Positions 46,261 through 57,783 are shown, counted from the first letter of the stretch. The stretch: DNA of 64,000 nucleotides from Aurelia coerulea (GCA_039566865.1 CM076943.1:39440663-39504662); one strand, 5' to 3'. The notes: generated by a model not told the origin, from the sequence alone. Made by a program: numbers and translations.

Positions 46261-46456
46261 AATCGGCTAAGGTTTGTTTTACCCATTTCAAGTCATGTGA
46301 CCATACTCTTGGGGAGTTTGAGTAAATTATCCTAATTTTTGCAGTCATGGCACAATTTTGCATGGCCCGAAATATGTTAGAGAAATCAAAAGATGTTTTA
46401 TCAAGAGATCGATCACATGATTTGAAATGGGTGTAAACAAACCTTAGCAGATTTTG
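46261..46456. repeat. Foldback repeat in intron
   Basis: CTAAGGTTTGTTTTACCCAT at the left arm is mirrored by GGGTGTAAACAAACCTTAGC at the right; the pairing continues through TTTCAAGTCATGTGA / TCACATGATTTGAAA. The central loop is about 108 bp. It is probably a decayed MITE. Confidence 0.75.
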
Positions 46457-46818
46457 TCTTATTTCTAAGATTACAGCAGTTTATGACATTTATGACTGTC
46501 TACAATAAGGCATCAAGCACAAGTCTTACAATTTACAATTTAGGAACTAGATGACGTCACATCCTCAAATGAGTTGAAATATGAAATATGCTGAAATTTC
46601 GAAATGTGAAAGATTTCTGAACCAATGGTAGAATTAAAACAAAGTAGCAAAAGCTTCTTCCAAGCCACTCTGTTCACAGAAATAGAAATTAAGATTTTAC
46701 GTCTATATCTTTAAAGATCTAGAACAAAAATTGATCGGAAACAAAATGTTGGTGATGCAAAAAATTGCGTAATTAATTGGTTCTGTTACGGTGCAAAAAT
46801 TGGTGTTTTAAGACATAC

Positions 46819-46925
46819 CGATTGTTCGACATTGCCACTTAGCAAACGATATGGTGCTGAGAATTTGGCACGGAAGAATGGATTCCATCTTTGATACATC
46901 GTGAATGAAATTTTGATTTCTTTAT
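46819..46925 (-). CDS. SEA module 1, first exon (a)
   Basis: A 107-bp exon, acceptor GATTTTTAG, donor GTATGT, phase 1 in and 0 out, encodes KEIKISFTMYQRWNPFFRAK then FSAPYRLLSGNVEQS. The strand KISFTMY followed by W and PYxxLxxxV fits the first half of a SEA domain. With exons b and c the module is about 105 residues, near the usual 110-120. Confidence 0.8.
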
Positions 46926-47274
46926 CTAAAAATCAAAATTAAAATTATGATTGTTAAATTAAACGTTCTATCGTATATGAAAGATTAAGGGCGTATATTT
47001 TTGGGCATCGTAAGTCTCAGAAATCTACTGAAACGGTAGATTTCACAAAGGAAAATGCCAGTTATCAAAAGAATGCGCATTCTGAAAAAGGTAGAGATCG
47101 CAGAGGTCGTAAGAAAAAGTGCCAAAAGAAATTTTGAAAACGGTAGAGCTGACAGACTTTGCAGGGAAAAATCCTGAGAGAATAAGAATTACCTCTTCAT
47201 TCACAAAACTCTTTGCGACCTACCGGAAGTCTACCAGCTTCAGGAGCAGAAGAATTCCGAAGCCTCGGAAGCTC

Positions 47275-47580
47275 AGGGGGGCACTCAGCACATACGCATA
47301 TGAGGGGTCAGTCCGAAAACATTTCAGGGAACTCAAAGTTATGAGCTCATTTTATACCTTGACATCTGTAAACGAACATAAAAGATCCCAAAACAATGCA
47401 AATCGGGGTCAGGATTGCCTCTAAAGAACCCTGAAATATCATTTTGACTATAGTTGATGCCCAAAAATATCATGGCCATAATTTCAGTTAATTTAGACTC
47501 AAAATTATCATTTTCAGCAATATTCTGACCCAAAAATATCGGACTTACCTCCCCGAATGTGCCTGTTCTGAGAGCCCCCT
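47275..47580. mobile_element. MITE, GGGGGCACTCAG family
   Basis: The left end AGGGGGGCACTCAG and the right end CTGAGAGCCCCCT are approximate inverted repeats. The interior holds inverted copies of GGTCAG / CTGACC and AAAAATAT blocks. The inverted partial copy at 31900-32203 confirms it as a repeat family. Confidence 0.65.
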
Positions 47581-48545
47581 GGGCTTGGAAGTCTACCGCT
47601 TTCAGTAGAGCTCAAGAGAAAACGTCAAAAATCTCATGGAAGTCTACCAAAAACAGAATGACCAAAAGAATAAGCTTTAGAAGAAAATGATCCGAAGTCT
47701 GAAAGGCCATCGGTTTTCGGTAGAAAGGAACCAAAGGAATGGGATTTCATGGGATAGCCGACCAAAGCAAAATTATTACAAATTTCCCGCAATTTTTCCC
47801 TCGTGAAGGAGAGAAAGGCATGTTTCCGATGGTTTCTAAGGTAAGACAATGGCATTTCCTTTTGCCATTAGTATTTTGAGGGGAAATTTGCTTTTCCATC
47901 AAATTTCCCTGTCAAAAATCATAGGGAAATAAAATCAATTTTAGTGTACCAACTCTACCATTTTTAGAAGATGCCCAAAGAATAAGCCCTGAGTATCAAG
48001 AATGGCTGCAGTATAGGATGAGGGGATGAGGAAAAACAATTTACAGCATATTTTACCACCTTGTACCGGATGCACCAAAGAAAATCAAACGTTTGACAAA
48101 TTGTAGTGCCTGGATTCGGATGAATCTGATTTTGGGTAATACACGAAAATAGAAATATTTTTGTGATTTTTCTGGTGTTTTATGAATATTGAAAATATAG
48201 GTAAATTCGACTTTACGAAAATTCCTTGTTTGCGAAATGCTTCAAAAGGGCCTAAAACACTTCATCAAAATCGCAAAGAAACTTCTCACACCGAACAATC
48301 ACGGGTATAGGATATCCTTGCAAGTTTATTGCCATGAGATAAAAAATGCGTTTTATTCCATGTGAGAGATTCCTTGGAATTTCATCAAGCGACATAGGCC
48401 CTCCTTTAGCCATTTCACGACAAACGAATTCTCGTAAAGGCGACTTTATCTATAATTTGTTTGCTGATAAATATGTGCACAAAATCTCGAAAATACTTCA
48501 GTTGTTCTGCTATCAAGCAACATTCGATTCATTAGAATCCATATA

Positions 48546-49088
48546 CCGGGTGTCCCAAAAAGGTACTCCCGTTTGAAAAATCACACAAGATTTGATTACA
48601 AGGCCGATCTTCAATTTTCTTTTTTGGTCAAGTAGATCAAGAACCAAATTATTTTTCGAGACAAAGCTGATCTTGTAATTGGTTTTGAAATTAGAAAATC
48701 TCGCTCCTTTTAGGTCTACCTGCAAAAAAGTACTGATGATTGCCAGATCATATTCTTTGTGCATGTAAAATTTCTAGTTTGGTCATAAATGACAAAAATA
48801 AATGCGCACCATCATCGGAGATTTCAATGATGATAACAAATTTGAGAACTTTATTTGACTCTTCGGCGTACGCAAGATTCAATAAATTGCTTAAAAACCA
48901 TAGCTTAAAATATGGTTTTTCAACGTGTAATTTTTCTACCTTGCAGTATCAAAAAAGCAAAACTTTTATTATCTATGAATATTTTTGGTCTTTGATAAAA
49001 CAGCAACACAAAGAGAACATGTTATCAAAGATTTGGCAATGAATTGTTGGTGATTTTTTAAACAGGAATACTTTTTGGGATAACCGGC
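48546..49088. mobile_element. MITE, CCGGGTGTCCC family 3
   Basis: TA (48544-48545), then CCGGGTGTCCCAAAAAGGTA; the right end is ACTTTTTGGGATAACCGG with TA a few bases on. The arms share TCCCGTTTGAAAAATCAC in inverted form. A diverged copy is at 28725-29238. The right end lies about 75 bp from the donor of the exon at 49167. Confidence 0.8.
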
Positions 49089-49166
49089 AGTATTCTAGGT
49101 AATTTCCAATTTCACCAGAACTTTTTTGCTGCACCTGTTATAAGATATCTATAAATCTGTACTTAC

Positions 49167-49301
49167 AGTTAGCAGGTAACACGACCTTTTGTTTCACTTT
49201 CTTCACAGCATTTACTTTGGTCATCAAAGCAGGATGCAGTCGTAATCTCAAGCCCTTTGGGTAATTCCATGCCGGGAAATTTTCATTGCCATTGACTATT
49301 T
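49167..49301 (-). CDS. SEA-module gene, 45-residue exon before SEA module 1
   Basis: The exon is 135 bp, acceptor CACTCTTGCAG, donor GTAAGTAC, phase 1-1. It encodes IVNGNENFPAWNYPKGLRLR, then LHPALMTKVNAVKKVKQKVV and LPAN. I do not recognise a domain. It is basic and less compositionally biased than the other linkers, so it may be the start of a folded unit. Phase links it to the exon at 46819 downstream and to a phase-1 exon such as 60352 upstream, though further exons may lie between. Confidence 0.7.
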
Positions 49302-49520
49302 CTGCAAGAGTGTCAAAAAAAGTGAACGGTAATAATTTTTACATGTAAAAATTTCAGTAATGGACAACAAGGAACTCACTGTTGGTAGTTGATTGTGTAG
49401 TTAACTTACTCGTATCAGAATTCCCGCAGTACTATTTTTCACTCAGTCTTAATTTTGCTCGTCTTAAATTTGCAAACTGAAAGAGTTAACCAATGTGATA
49501 GGGCGATGGAACGTCTTCTT

Positions 49521-49762
49521 TCAGTAATTTGTTTTCAGTGAGCTTGAAAATCCTAGCTATTTAAAGCTAATGTAAGCCCACTATGCATGCCGCATCCAGG
49601 CATGGGACTCCTAGTTTAACATCCCTTCTGAAAAACGACGAGGTGAGTTGCGAGGTCAGGCCCCTGAGAGGTCACCCATCCGGAATTTGACCTCACTCGA
49701 CCTAGCTTAACTTCAGTCATCTGGTGAAAACTGTATGAGCCGCTCAGCCACTCACCCTGCTA
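49521..49762 (-). mobile_element. SINE with 5S-rRNA-like core, minus copy
   Basis: Read on the minus strand it contains GAAGTTAAGC ... GGATGGGTGACC (49670-49714), which lines up without gaps to the 45-nt internal promoter region of 5S rRNA (box A to box C), about 30 matches of 45 by eye. Upstream GAGTGGCTGAGCGGC also resembles a tRNA A box. The tail, TGCCTGGATGCGGCATGCAT, is shared with the copy at 60606. A 5S-derived (SINE3-like) or 5S/tRNA compound SINE is the best reading. Confidence 0.65.
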
Positions 49763-49907
49763 CCATCCACCAAACCTTGTTACATTTTGCACCCAAAAAC
49801 AAAAGATATGACAAGCAAGCCTTGTGGCTTTTGATTAAAATTTAGTTGCCAAGTATAATTTAAACACTTTCTTGCTCTATATTTGGTCACATGACCATAG
49901 AAGCAGC

Positions 49908-50381
49908 CCGGGGGGGGGGGGTACTTCACTATAAATTTATACAGGGGTGTGCGCCACCAGGATTTCTGTTATGACCCAATCCCAGAGTTTTGGTCAGTTA
50001 TTGATACCCAGTCCAGAATTTTGGTCAGATATTGATAGCCAATCTCAGAATTTTGAAGCAGTAGAAAAGAACAATTCAACGTTAAATAGCATTCAATTTC
50101 AATTCAATTTCATTCAATTTCAACGGATTTCCTCTCAGTTATGGTCACAAGCAGAGCAAATTTGTTCTGAATCAATGGGGAACATTCAACACCCATTACC
50201 AGAATTTTTAGTACAACAGTTAACCCCAATCCCAGAAAGTTCCAAGTGACAGTATACCCCAATCACAGAAAATTTCCAGTAAAAATATACCCCATTCCCA
50301 GAATTTTCAGGCCAAAAACTACCCTAAACTGGCGCACATCCCCGTCTGACCCGATAACGAAGTGCCCCCCCCCCCCTCGGG
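49908..50381. mobile_element. MITE with G/C-tract ends
   Basis: The left end CCGGGGGGGGGGGGTACTTC and the right end GAAGTGCCCCCCCCC are inverted; GGGGTGTGCGCCA and TGGCGCACATCCCC pair further in. A 9-bp direct repeat AGAAGCAGC flanks it (49899-49907 and 50382-50390), as for MULE- or hAT-type elements. The interior has many CCCAGAATTTT / GGTCAG repeats. Confidence 0.8.
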
Positions 50382-50390
50382 AGAAGCAGC

Positions 50391-51558
50391 ATATTTGGAG
50401 AGCTGTCAACAGCAAATAACTTAAACATCCATAACAATTTTATTTCTTGTCTGAATTACTTGAAAATACATCATTTGATCGATCATGACGAGAGCCCTCA
50501 TTTGATATGTAAGCTCTTCATGTATGCCGAAATCAAATTAATGTGATATCCATAACGACGTCAATATATTTATGACATCCTTCTTTGAATAAGTAAGTGT
50601 ATGATTTGAAACTATTGTTCAGTAAAGATTAATTTTATCTTTCTTCTTTAATACATTTTGAGTTGATATGGATTGGAACAGGAAGGCTCTTTCAAGACCT
50701 ACGGTAATAATCCATCCAGAAAACGAAGAGATAATTGAATATCAAAACTCCAAGAAAGAATTCCATTTTATTCTTCATTGTATTTGTTATCGTTTCATAC
50801 AATTCTCATTAAAATGTTCCTAGCAATCAAGTTTTCTTGGTAATAAGCCATGAATTTACCTACCAATGAAATAAGATACTGATCAATCACTACGGTTATT
50901 ACTGAAGAGCTATTTGTCTAAAGAACAATTATTAAGGTAATTAGTTTTGTTATGTTTTTAGCAGTTTCAGAGAAAACGAGGGGACGAAAGAACGTCCCTA
51001 ATGCAAAGCATGAAAAATAGAACATGCAAAACAAAGTTATTTACCATTTAAGAATAGATGCAGAATATTGAACAAAATGAGGTTCTAGTAGAGGAAAACA
51101 TTGTGAAAACAAAAGATAGAGCAGATTTTAGATGCCCCTCGTCACTTTTACAAATCTTTGCAAAATGTGACTCCACGGAACGACGACAACTTGGCTTGAA
51201 TGCTTAAAAGCACGCTGAAGACAAAGAAAAGTCTTTAGTACAATCCTGTTGGGACACCCTGAGTCTATGTAACGGTATTTTATAGCATAATAGCTTCGTA
51301 GTAGAGCTTTAGTGCTCTTCTCCGACATTAACAATGGTATGCAGACAGCTATAAATAAGGCGCTATGACGTTGAGGGTGGAGCGAAGAGAGCACTTTTGC
51401 CTTTTGCTCTTCGATAACGCATAAGTCCTCGTTTTCCTCAATTAACAATGGTAGACAGATAGCTACAAATAAGATAGGATAAAGAGCTATGAATTTTGAG
51501 GGTAGAGCGAAGCGAGCACTTTTTTCTAGTTATGGAAGAGCTGGATTCTTAGATTCTA
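50391..51558. other. No gene recognised
   Basis: The minus-strand frame at 51128-51448 is uninterrupted for 106 codons but shows no splice sites in phase or known domain. A short duplication (ACAATGGTA-CAGA-AGCTA-AAATAA...GAG-GTAGAGCGAAG) lies at about 51330-51520. Confidence 0.4.
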
Positions 51559-52187
51559 CCGGGTGAGTCAGAAAAAAGAGTCCCCGTTTGAAAGGCCACA
51601 GCTCCCTGGATATCAAGACAATGATATCGGCAAATATATAGTTTTATGGTAGAAATGTTCAAATCTACTATAAAATTTACCTGACTGAAATCGGCCACTC
51701 CATTCTGAAATTATGAGGGATTTTCTACACAAAGCCTCTTCAAAAAACCTTCAAAACGTGCCCAAAATCATGAACAGATTTCCCTAACATTTCTGCCTTA
51801 CAATGCTTAACAGCAATGACTTGTGAACGCTTTAGCACGTGCTATCCTCTTGGGAGGATGAACAAGTCCTCTCCCTGTTATCGATGATCTAGTCAGGGGG
51901 ATTCCATTCTCCCAAGAGGACAAAATACATCAATTTATGTGAATGTCATCAATTTTAGGAAGGAAAATGTGCTCATTGTTTTCATTCGTTTTTGCAGGTT
52001 TTTTGTAGGGGCTTTCTGCAGAAAATCACCCATATCAACGGGAAGGAATGGCCGATTAAGGCCGGGTAAACAACTGTACCTAATTGAACATATTGGCAAT
52101 AAGACAAGACATTTTTCGATATTATTGCTTTGATATTCATGGAGCAATGGCCTTCCAAGCGGGGATCCTTTTTTCTGACTCACCCGG
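51559..52187. mobile_element. MITE, family 2, copy 2
   Basis: TA, CCGGGTGAGTCAGAAAAAAG ... TTTTTTCTGACTCACCCGG, TA. It is the reverse-orientation sister of 19920-20554, including the inner TCCTCTTGGGAGGATGAAC / CTCCCAAGAGGAC pair. Both copies have near-perfect ends, so the family may have been active recently. Confidence 0.9.
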
Positions 52188-53690
52188 TATATGTGACCAG
52201 GCAACCTCGTTCCCAGGCCCACCATTGTCTTCCTAGGTCATCGATGTTGGCCCTGGTACCGGTTGCCGCAAAAGTGGCCATTTGGGCGCCATTTTGTTTT
52301 GCATAAATTATCAGTTGCAGTTTATTACAAACACTCTCTTGTCTCCATATTGAAACTTAGTCTAACAGATTTGGCTGCATGTCAGCTGATTTTGATCCAT
52401 AACATACAATGTAATAAGTCGGAAACATCGAGGAAAAGTATGAAATTGTGACGAAAAATGGCCGTTGCTCTAACGCAAATAATGCAGTAGATGATTCGAA
52501 AAACTAAAAACAAACACTTTGAGGTCCTCTTATCGACCATTTTAAAGGTATTTAAACATTAATCCGGGGTTAGCAAGTGCATTTAATAGGAAAATAAGCA
52601 CGATTTGTTTTAGTGGAAAATGGGCCTAAGTCAAAATTTTTCGAAAATTTCACCGCAGCTTCGAAAATGAAATGGCTCGTTATTCTCCCAATTTCAGAGA
52701 TAATTAGCAAATTAAAGTTGGTATAGGTAAAGAACGTGGTTTTCCGTCGAATTTTGACATTTCGAGGCCCTTTTCCGAGCGCAAATCTGAGTTACCGTGC
52801 AAAATGGGGTAGGCAAAAATTTACCCCCATTTTCAAGGCGCCCGCGCGGAGCCCCTGAAGGCGGTGTCCAATTCCAATTTTCGTTATAAGATTTGCAGAT
52901 GAGTTGGCTCTTGTAAACTTTTTTCCGTTTTGAAATTGGTCAAGTAACCATGGAGCATCGACTCCAAACGTAACCTCGGGTAAAAAAATCGGAACATTTT
53001 TTTTCAACCCCCTTTTATGACGTCATAACGACCCCCAAATTTCTTGAAACTTCAAAATTCAGATGCGCCGTTGTCTTTTACCCCTTGTAAGTCCCTTCTC
53101 TGCTCCATGATTGCTACTAATGTTTTTGAAATCGTGATCAAATGGAGCCCATTTTTGAATGGGAATCAATAGGGATGGGCCCCAAAATGACCAAATATGC
53201 CAAATTTCTCCCGCAAGCGTAGACGGATGGGGTCCAAACCCCCATCAACTGGGGCACATTATGACTTTTAAGGTATGCCAACAATCCGTTTTTCAATTCT
53301 TTGTCCCGTTTTCCCGTGACAGCGACCCAAAGTTGACTGATTTTCTGCCAAGCAATGAGTCTTTGGAATTTGGAATAATTAATGAGCCCTTTGTTATTGA
53401 ATAGCCAATCAAATTGCGAGTTTGACCTGCCCGGTACCAGGGTCAGTACTGACGTAGGAAGCTGGCCCTAGGAACCAGGTTGGTGACCAGGAGAACGAGC
53501 ACTTGTAGAACAGAGCTTTTTGAGTGCATGCCTCGTGTTCTTTCTTCTTTCGCAATACACTAAGCTCGGTCAAAATTAATTTTTCACGTTTCGCAATGGT
53601 TAATGAGCACATAGGGGGCTTAACTTGTAGTGGCAGCCTAGCTTTTGTACTTAAACAATCAGCTTGCTCTAAATCTAGAGAAAGTGGAAG
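52188..53690. other. No gene; possible 1.2-kb repeat
   Basis: CCCTGGTACCGG near 52252 and CCGGTACCAGGG near 53428 are inverted and could bound a 1.2-kb repeat, but the rest of the arms do not pair. No coding region is seen. Confidence 0.35.
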
Positions 53691-53839
53691 ATCGATATGA
53701 TTTCATGGTTGAACTCCAACTCCAACGCACCACCAGATGTCTCATGAGAGTGGACCGAAGGATCATGGGAGAGAATTTCACAGGGAATCAGCAGTCAGCT
53801 TTTCCCTCCGATTTACCAGCAAAAAAAATTGAGACAGAG

Positions 53840-55396
53840 ATTATTGGAGGTGATTACTTTTGCTGAAATGTCCGCCTTTCTTTGATTTTGGGAAATCAGC
53901 AGTCACGGTTGCAAGCAAAAGATGAAACTAAATTCAGAAGCAGAAATTCGGATGCTGTACCAAGGGAAAATCAGACAAATTTCAAAGTGAAAATTTCTCC
54001 AACGAGTATTTAGGATAATAAGACAGGGATTACTGGGGGCGTTTACTTTGATGAAATCTCCGTCATTCTTTGATGGTGGGAAATCAGCAGCCACGCTTGA
54101 GAGCAAAAGATGAAAGTAAATTCAGCAGTAGAAATTCGGACGATGTACCAAAGGAAAATCGGACAATTTTCAAAGTGAAAGTTTCTCCAACTAGCATTTA
54201 GGATAATAAGACAGGGATTACTGGAGGCGTTTACTTTGATGAAATCTCCGTCATTCTTTGATGGTGGGAAATCAGCAGCCACGCTTGAGAGCAAAAGATG
54301 AAACTAAATTCAGCAGTAGAAATTCGGACGATATACCAAAGCAAAGGAAAATCGGACAAATTTCAAAGTGAAAATTTCTCCAACGAGTATTTAGGATGAT
54401 AAGACAGGGATTACTGGAGGCGTTTACTTTGATGAAATCTCCGTCATTCTTTGATGGTGGGAAATCAGCAGCCACGCTTCGGACCAAAAGATGAAAGTAA
54501 ATTCAGAAGCAGAAATTCTGACGATGTACCAAAGCAAAGGAAAATCGGACAAATTTCAAAGTGAAAGTTTCTCCAACGAGCTTTTAGAATAATAAGACAG
54601 GGATTACTGGAAGCGTTTACTTTGCTGAGATCTCTGTCTTTCTTTGATGGTGGGAAATCAGCAGCCACCCTTCGGACCAAAAGATGAAAGTAAATTCAGA
54701 AGCAGAAATTCTGACGATGTACCAAAGCAAAGGAAAATCGGACAAATTTCAAAGTGAAAGTTTCTCACACTAGCATTTAGGATAATAAGACAGGGATTAC
54801 TGGATGCGTTTACTTTGATGAGATCTCCGTCATTCTTTGATGGTGGGAAATCAGCAGCCACGCTTCGGACCAAAAGATGAAAGTAAATTCAGAAGCAGAA
54901 ATTCTGACGATGTACCAAAGCAAAGGAAAATCGGACAAATTTCAAAGTGAAAGTTTCTGCAACTAGCATTTAGAATAATAAGACAGGGATTACTGGGGGC
55001 GTTTACTTTGATGAGATCTCCGTCATTCTTTGATGGTGGGAAATCAGCAGCCACCTTCGGACGAAAAGATGAAAGTAAATTCAGAAGCAGAAATTCTGAC
55101 GATATACCAAAGGAAAATCGGACAAATTTCAAAGTGAAAGTTTCTCACACTAGCATTTAGAATAATAAGACAGGGATTACTGGGTGCGTTTACTTTGATG
55201 AAATCTCCGTCATTCTTTGATGGTGGGAAATCAGCAGCCACGCTTGGGACCAAAAGATGAAAGTAAATTCAGAAGCAGAAATTCTGACGATGTACCAAAG
55301 GAAAATCGGACAATTTTCAAAGTGAGTTTCTCCAACGAGCTTTTAATAAGAAGACAGGGATTACTGGAGGCGTTTACTTTGATGAGATCTCCGTCT
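53840..55396. repeat. 186-193-bp satellite, main array
   Basis: Eight or so units follow each other, each with CTCCGTCATTCTTTGATGGT, GGGAAATCAGCAGCCACGCT and AAATTCAGAAGCAGAAATTC. The spacing of the ATCTCCGTC landmark is about 186-193 bp; the variation comes mainly from presence or absence of an AAGCA-type insert in AAAGCAAAGG. Decayed units extend left to about 53690. Each unit is open in one minus-strand frame and one plus-strand frame, a property of the repeat, not evidence of a gene. Confidence 0.9.
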
Positions 55397-57016
55397 CCCA
55401 GTCAGGTTTCCCAGTCAGGTTTTCGTCCAGGTGACTCAACGATAAACCAGCTAATCTCCATAACTCACACCATCTTTAAAGCTTTCGACTGCAATCCGCC
55501 GCTTGATGTTCGTTCTGTTTATCTTGATATCTCCAAAGCCTTTGACAGGGTGTGGCATGATGGTCTTGTCTACAAACTTAAACGATGTGGTGTTTCAGGA
55601 CAACTCCTTTCTCTTATCCAGAGTTTTCTTAGAGATCGAAAGCAGCGAACTGTTTTGAACGGAAAATGCTCTGTATGGGGAGATATCTCAGCCGGAGTAC
55701 CTCAGGGCTCTATTTTGGGGCCCTTGTTTTTCCTTGTTTACATAAATGATCTTACTGAAAATCTGAAGTGCAATGTCAAACTTTTCGCCGACGATACATC
55801 ACTATTTACCGTTGTACATGATAAAGACACAGCTGCCAATGATATGAACAATGACTTAGAGTTGATAAGACAGTGGGCTCATGACTGGAGGATGTCATTC
55901 AATCCTGATCCGCAAAAGCAAGCTGTAGAAGTAATTTTTTCAAGGAAAAGAAATAAAATTGATCATCCAATGATCCGTTTTAACAATACACCTGTGAAGA
56001 AAGTAGATGAACATAAGCATTTAGGACTTTTTCTTGACTCAAAGCTTTCATTTGCTGCCCACATCAAGGCAGCTATCACTAAAACACGTAGGGGTATCGG
56101 TTTGCTGAAATATCTTTCCAAATATCTCCCCAGACATACACTTAATGAAATATACAAGCTGTACGTGCGACCACATCTAGACTATGGGGATGTCATTTAT
56201 CATATTCCTGCAAAAGTATGTGAATTTAGTGGAAATACAATTTTGCCAAATGTCATGGAGAAGCTAGAGTCCATTCAATATTCTGCTGCTCTTGCTGTTT
56301 CAGGAACATGGAAGGGTACGTCGAGAGAGAAGCTGTATGCAGAGCTTGGCTGGGAATCGCTAAGTCTCCGTCGGTGGAGTAGACGCCTTACCCTGTTCTA
56401 CAAGTTTATAAATAATCTAGCTCCTGACTATACTACAGACCCAATCCCAACACAACGGCAGTCACGATACTCTCTTCGCAAGCAGGATGTCATTGGGCGA
56501 ATAAGGGCAAGGACAGAAAAATTCCAATCTAGCTTCTATCCTCACTGCCTTTCAGAGTGGAACAAGCTGGATTCAGAAATTAGACTTGCGCCTTCCATTG
56601 CTGCATTCAAGACAAAGCTGCTATCAAAAATTCGCCCCCTGCCAAAATCTGTCTTCAGGATACACGACCCAACAGGTCTATCTTATCTTACACAACTTCG
56701 AGTTGGTCTCAGTAAATTGAACTTTCACAAATTCAAGCATAATTTCAGAGATACCATAAACCCAATGTGCCCAACTAATGATGGCATTGAGGACACGGAA
56801 CACTTTTTGTTGCTCTGCCCTTCCTTTGAAGTATTACGAAGAGACCTTCTCGCTGGAGTTTCCTCTTTATTACGACCACATGGATTCACCAATCCTTCAA
56901 ATGATGTTCTGCTAAAGATTTTAATGTATGGTGATAACGATCTTCCAGATGATGTTAATAAAAACATTCTTCTTTTAACTCTGCGTTTTATCCATAAAAC
57001 TGGCCGATTTGATTAG
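55397..57016 (+). CDS. LINE-C ORF2 C-terminal part, uninterrupted
   Basis: The frame opens in RT motif SGFRPGDSTINQLISITHT and continues through VYLDISKAFDRVWHDGLVYK, AGVPQGSILGPLFFLVYIND, the catalytic FADD (55784-55795), HKHLGLFLDSKLSF and YKLYVRPHLDYGDVIYH to the C-terminal MCPTNDGIEDTEHFLLLCPS and FIHKTGRFD, stopping at 57014-57016: about 540 codons with no lesion. The endonuclease and first RT motifs are missing through truncation. By chance the upstream satellite is open in the same frame, giving a fused ORF from 55217. The protein is related to LINE-A ORF2 but belongs to another subfamily. Confidence 0.9.
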   Translation, partial: PSQVSQSGFRPGDSTINQLISITHTIFKAFDCNPPLDVRSVYLDISKAFDRVWHDGLVYKLKRCGVSGQLLSLIQSFLRDRKQRTVLNGKCSVWGDISAGVPQGSILGPLFFLVYINDLTENLKCNVKLFADDTSLFTVVHDKDTAANDMNNDLELIRQWAHDWRMSFNPDPQKQAVEVIFSRKRNKIDHPMIRFNNTPVKKVDEHKHLGLFLDSKLSFAAHIKAAITKTRRGIGLLKYLSKYLPRHTLNEIYKLYVRPHLDYGDVIYHIPAKVCEFSGNTILPNVMEKLESIQYSAALAVSGTWKGTSREKLYAELGWESLSLRRWSRRLTLFYKFINNLAPDYTTDPIPTQRQSRYSLRKQDVIGRIRARTEKFQSSFYPHCLSEWNKLDSEIRLAPSIAAFKTKLLSKIRPLPKSVFRIHDPTGLSYLTQLRVGLSKLNFHKFKHNFRDTINPMCPTNDGIEDTEHFLLLCPSFEVLRRDLLAGVSSLLRPHGFTNPSNDVLLKILMYGDNDLPDDVNKNILLLTLRFIHKTGRFD

Positions 57017-57274
57017 CAAGTCCCTAAATCATACAACCACCATCCCTCTTTTAGTAAGCGCTATTTTTTTTTTTTCTCTTTCTTCTTCCTCTAGTTGTTA
57101 CGTAGTGTGCTATGTTCGTTTTTTCTGTTTTATGTTGCCATAAGGTAGTCATTGTTTTTCGCTCCTAATGGTATTGTTTTAGTAGTAGGGTATAGTATAT
57201 TGTAAGTAGTGTAGTTAGTAATTCGTTTTGTAAGCTTTTAATGGAATGTAAAAAAAAAAAAAAAAAAAAAAAAA
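57017..57274 (+). other. LINE-C 3' UTR and poly-A
   Basis: About 230 bp of T-rich 3' UTR is followed by (A)n at 57250-57274. No AATAAA is evident just before the tail. Confidence 0.8.
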
Positions 57275-57755
57275 ATCTCCGTCTTTCTTTGATGGTGGGA
57301 AATCAGCAGCCACGCTTGAGAGCAAAAGATGAAAGTAAATTCAGAAGCAGAAATTCTGACGATATACCAAAGCAAAGGAAAATCGGACAAATTTCAAAGT
57401 GAAAGTTTCTCCTACGAGCTTTTAGAATAATAAGACATAATAAGATCTCAGCCTTTACTTTGATGAGATCTCCGTCTTTCTTTGATGGTGGGAAATCAGC
57501 AGCCACCCTTCGGACCAAAAGATGAAAGAAAATTCAGAAGCAGAAATTCTGACGATGTACCAAAGGAAAATCGGACAATTTTCAAAGTGAGTTTCTCCAA
57601 CGAGCTTTTAATAAGAAGACAGGGATTACTGGAGAATTTTACTTTGATGAAATCTCCGTCATTCTTTGATGGTGGGAAATCAGCAGCCACGCTTGAGAGC
57701 AAAAGATGAAAGTAAATTCAGAAGCAGAAATTCTGACGATTTACCAAAGGAAAAT
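57275..57755. repeat. Satellite, right part of array
   Basis: About two and a half units of the same 186-193-bp satellite follow LINE-C, starting with the second target duplication copy. The array stops at GGAAAATAGG near 57755. Confidence 0.9.
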
Positions 57756-57783
57756 AGGTTTCACAAGGTTTTACAAGGTTTCA

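Larger units (their letters stand above)
55397..57274 (+). mobile_element. LINE-C, young 5'-truncated CR1/L2-like
   Basis: The element splits a satellite unit and is flanked by the 10-bp target duplication ATCTCCGTCT (55387-55396 and 57275-57284). It ends in a poly-A run of about 25. At the 5' edge the 13-bp string CCCAGTCAGGTTT occurs twice in a row, a typical mark of error at the truncation joint. It has an intact C-terminal ORF and clean termini, so it is the youngest LINE in the window. Confidence 0.95.

Noticed and set aside
52252..53440. A 1.2-kb transposon bounded by CCCTGGTACCGG inverted repeats
   Set aside because: The match is only 12 bp and contains a palindromic GGTACC; the adjoining sequences do not pair and no target duplication is seen.
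53903..55253. A series of near-identical minus-strand ORFs of about 70 codons (SVAADFPPSKNDGDFIKV...)
   Set aside because: They repeat at the satellite period and have no splice sites, start context or domain. They look like a gene family but are products of the tandem repeat.
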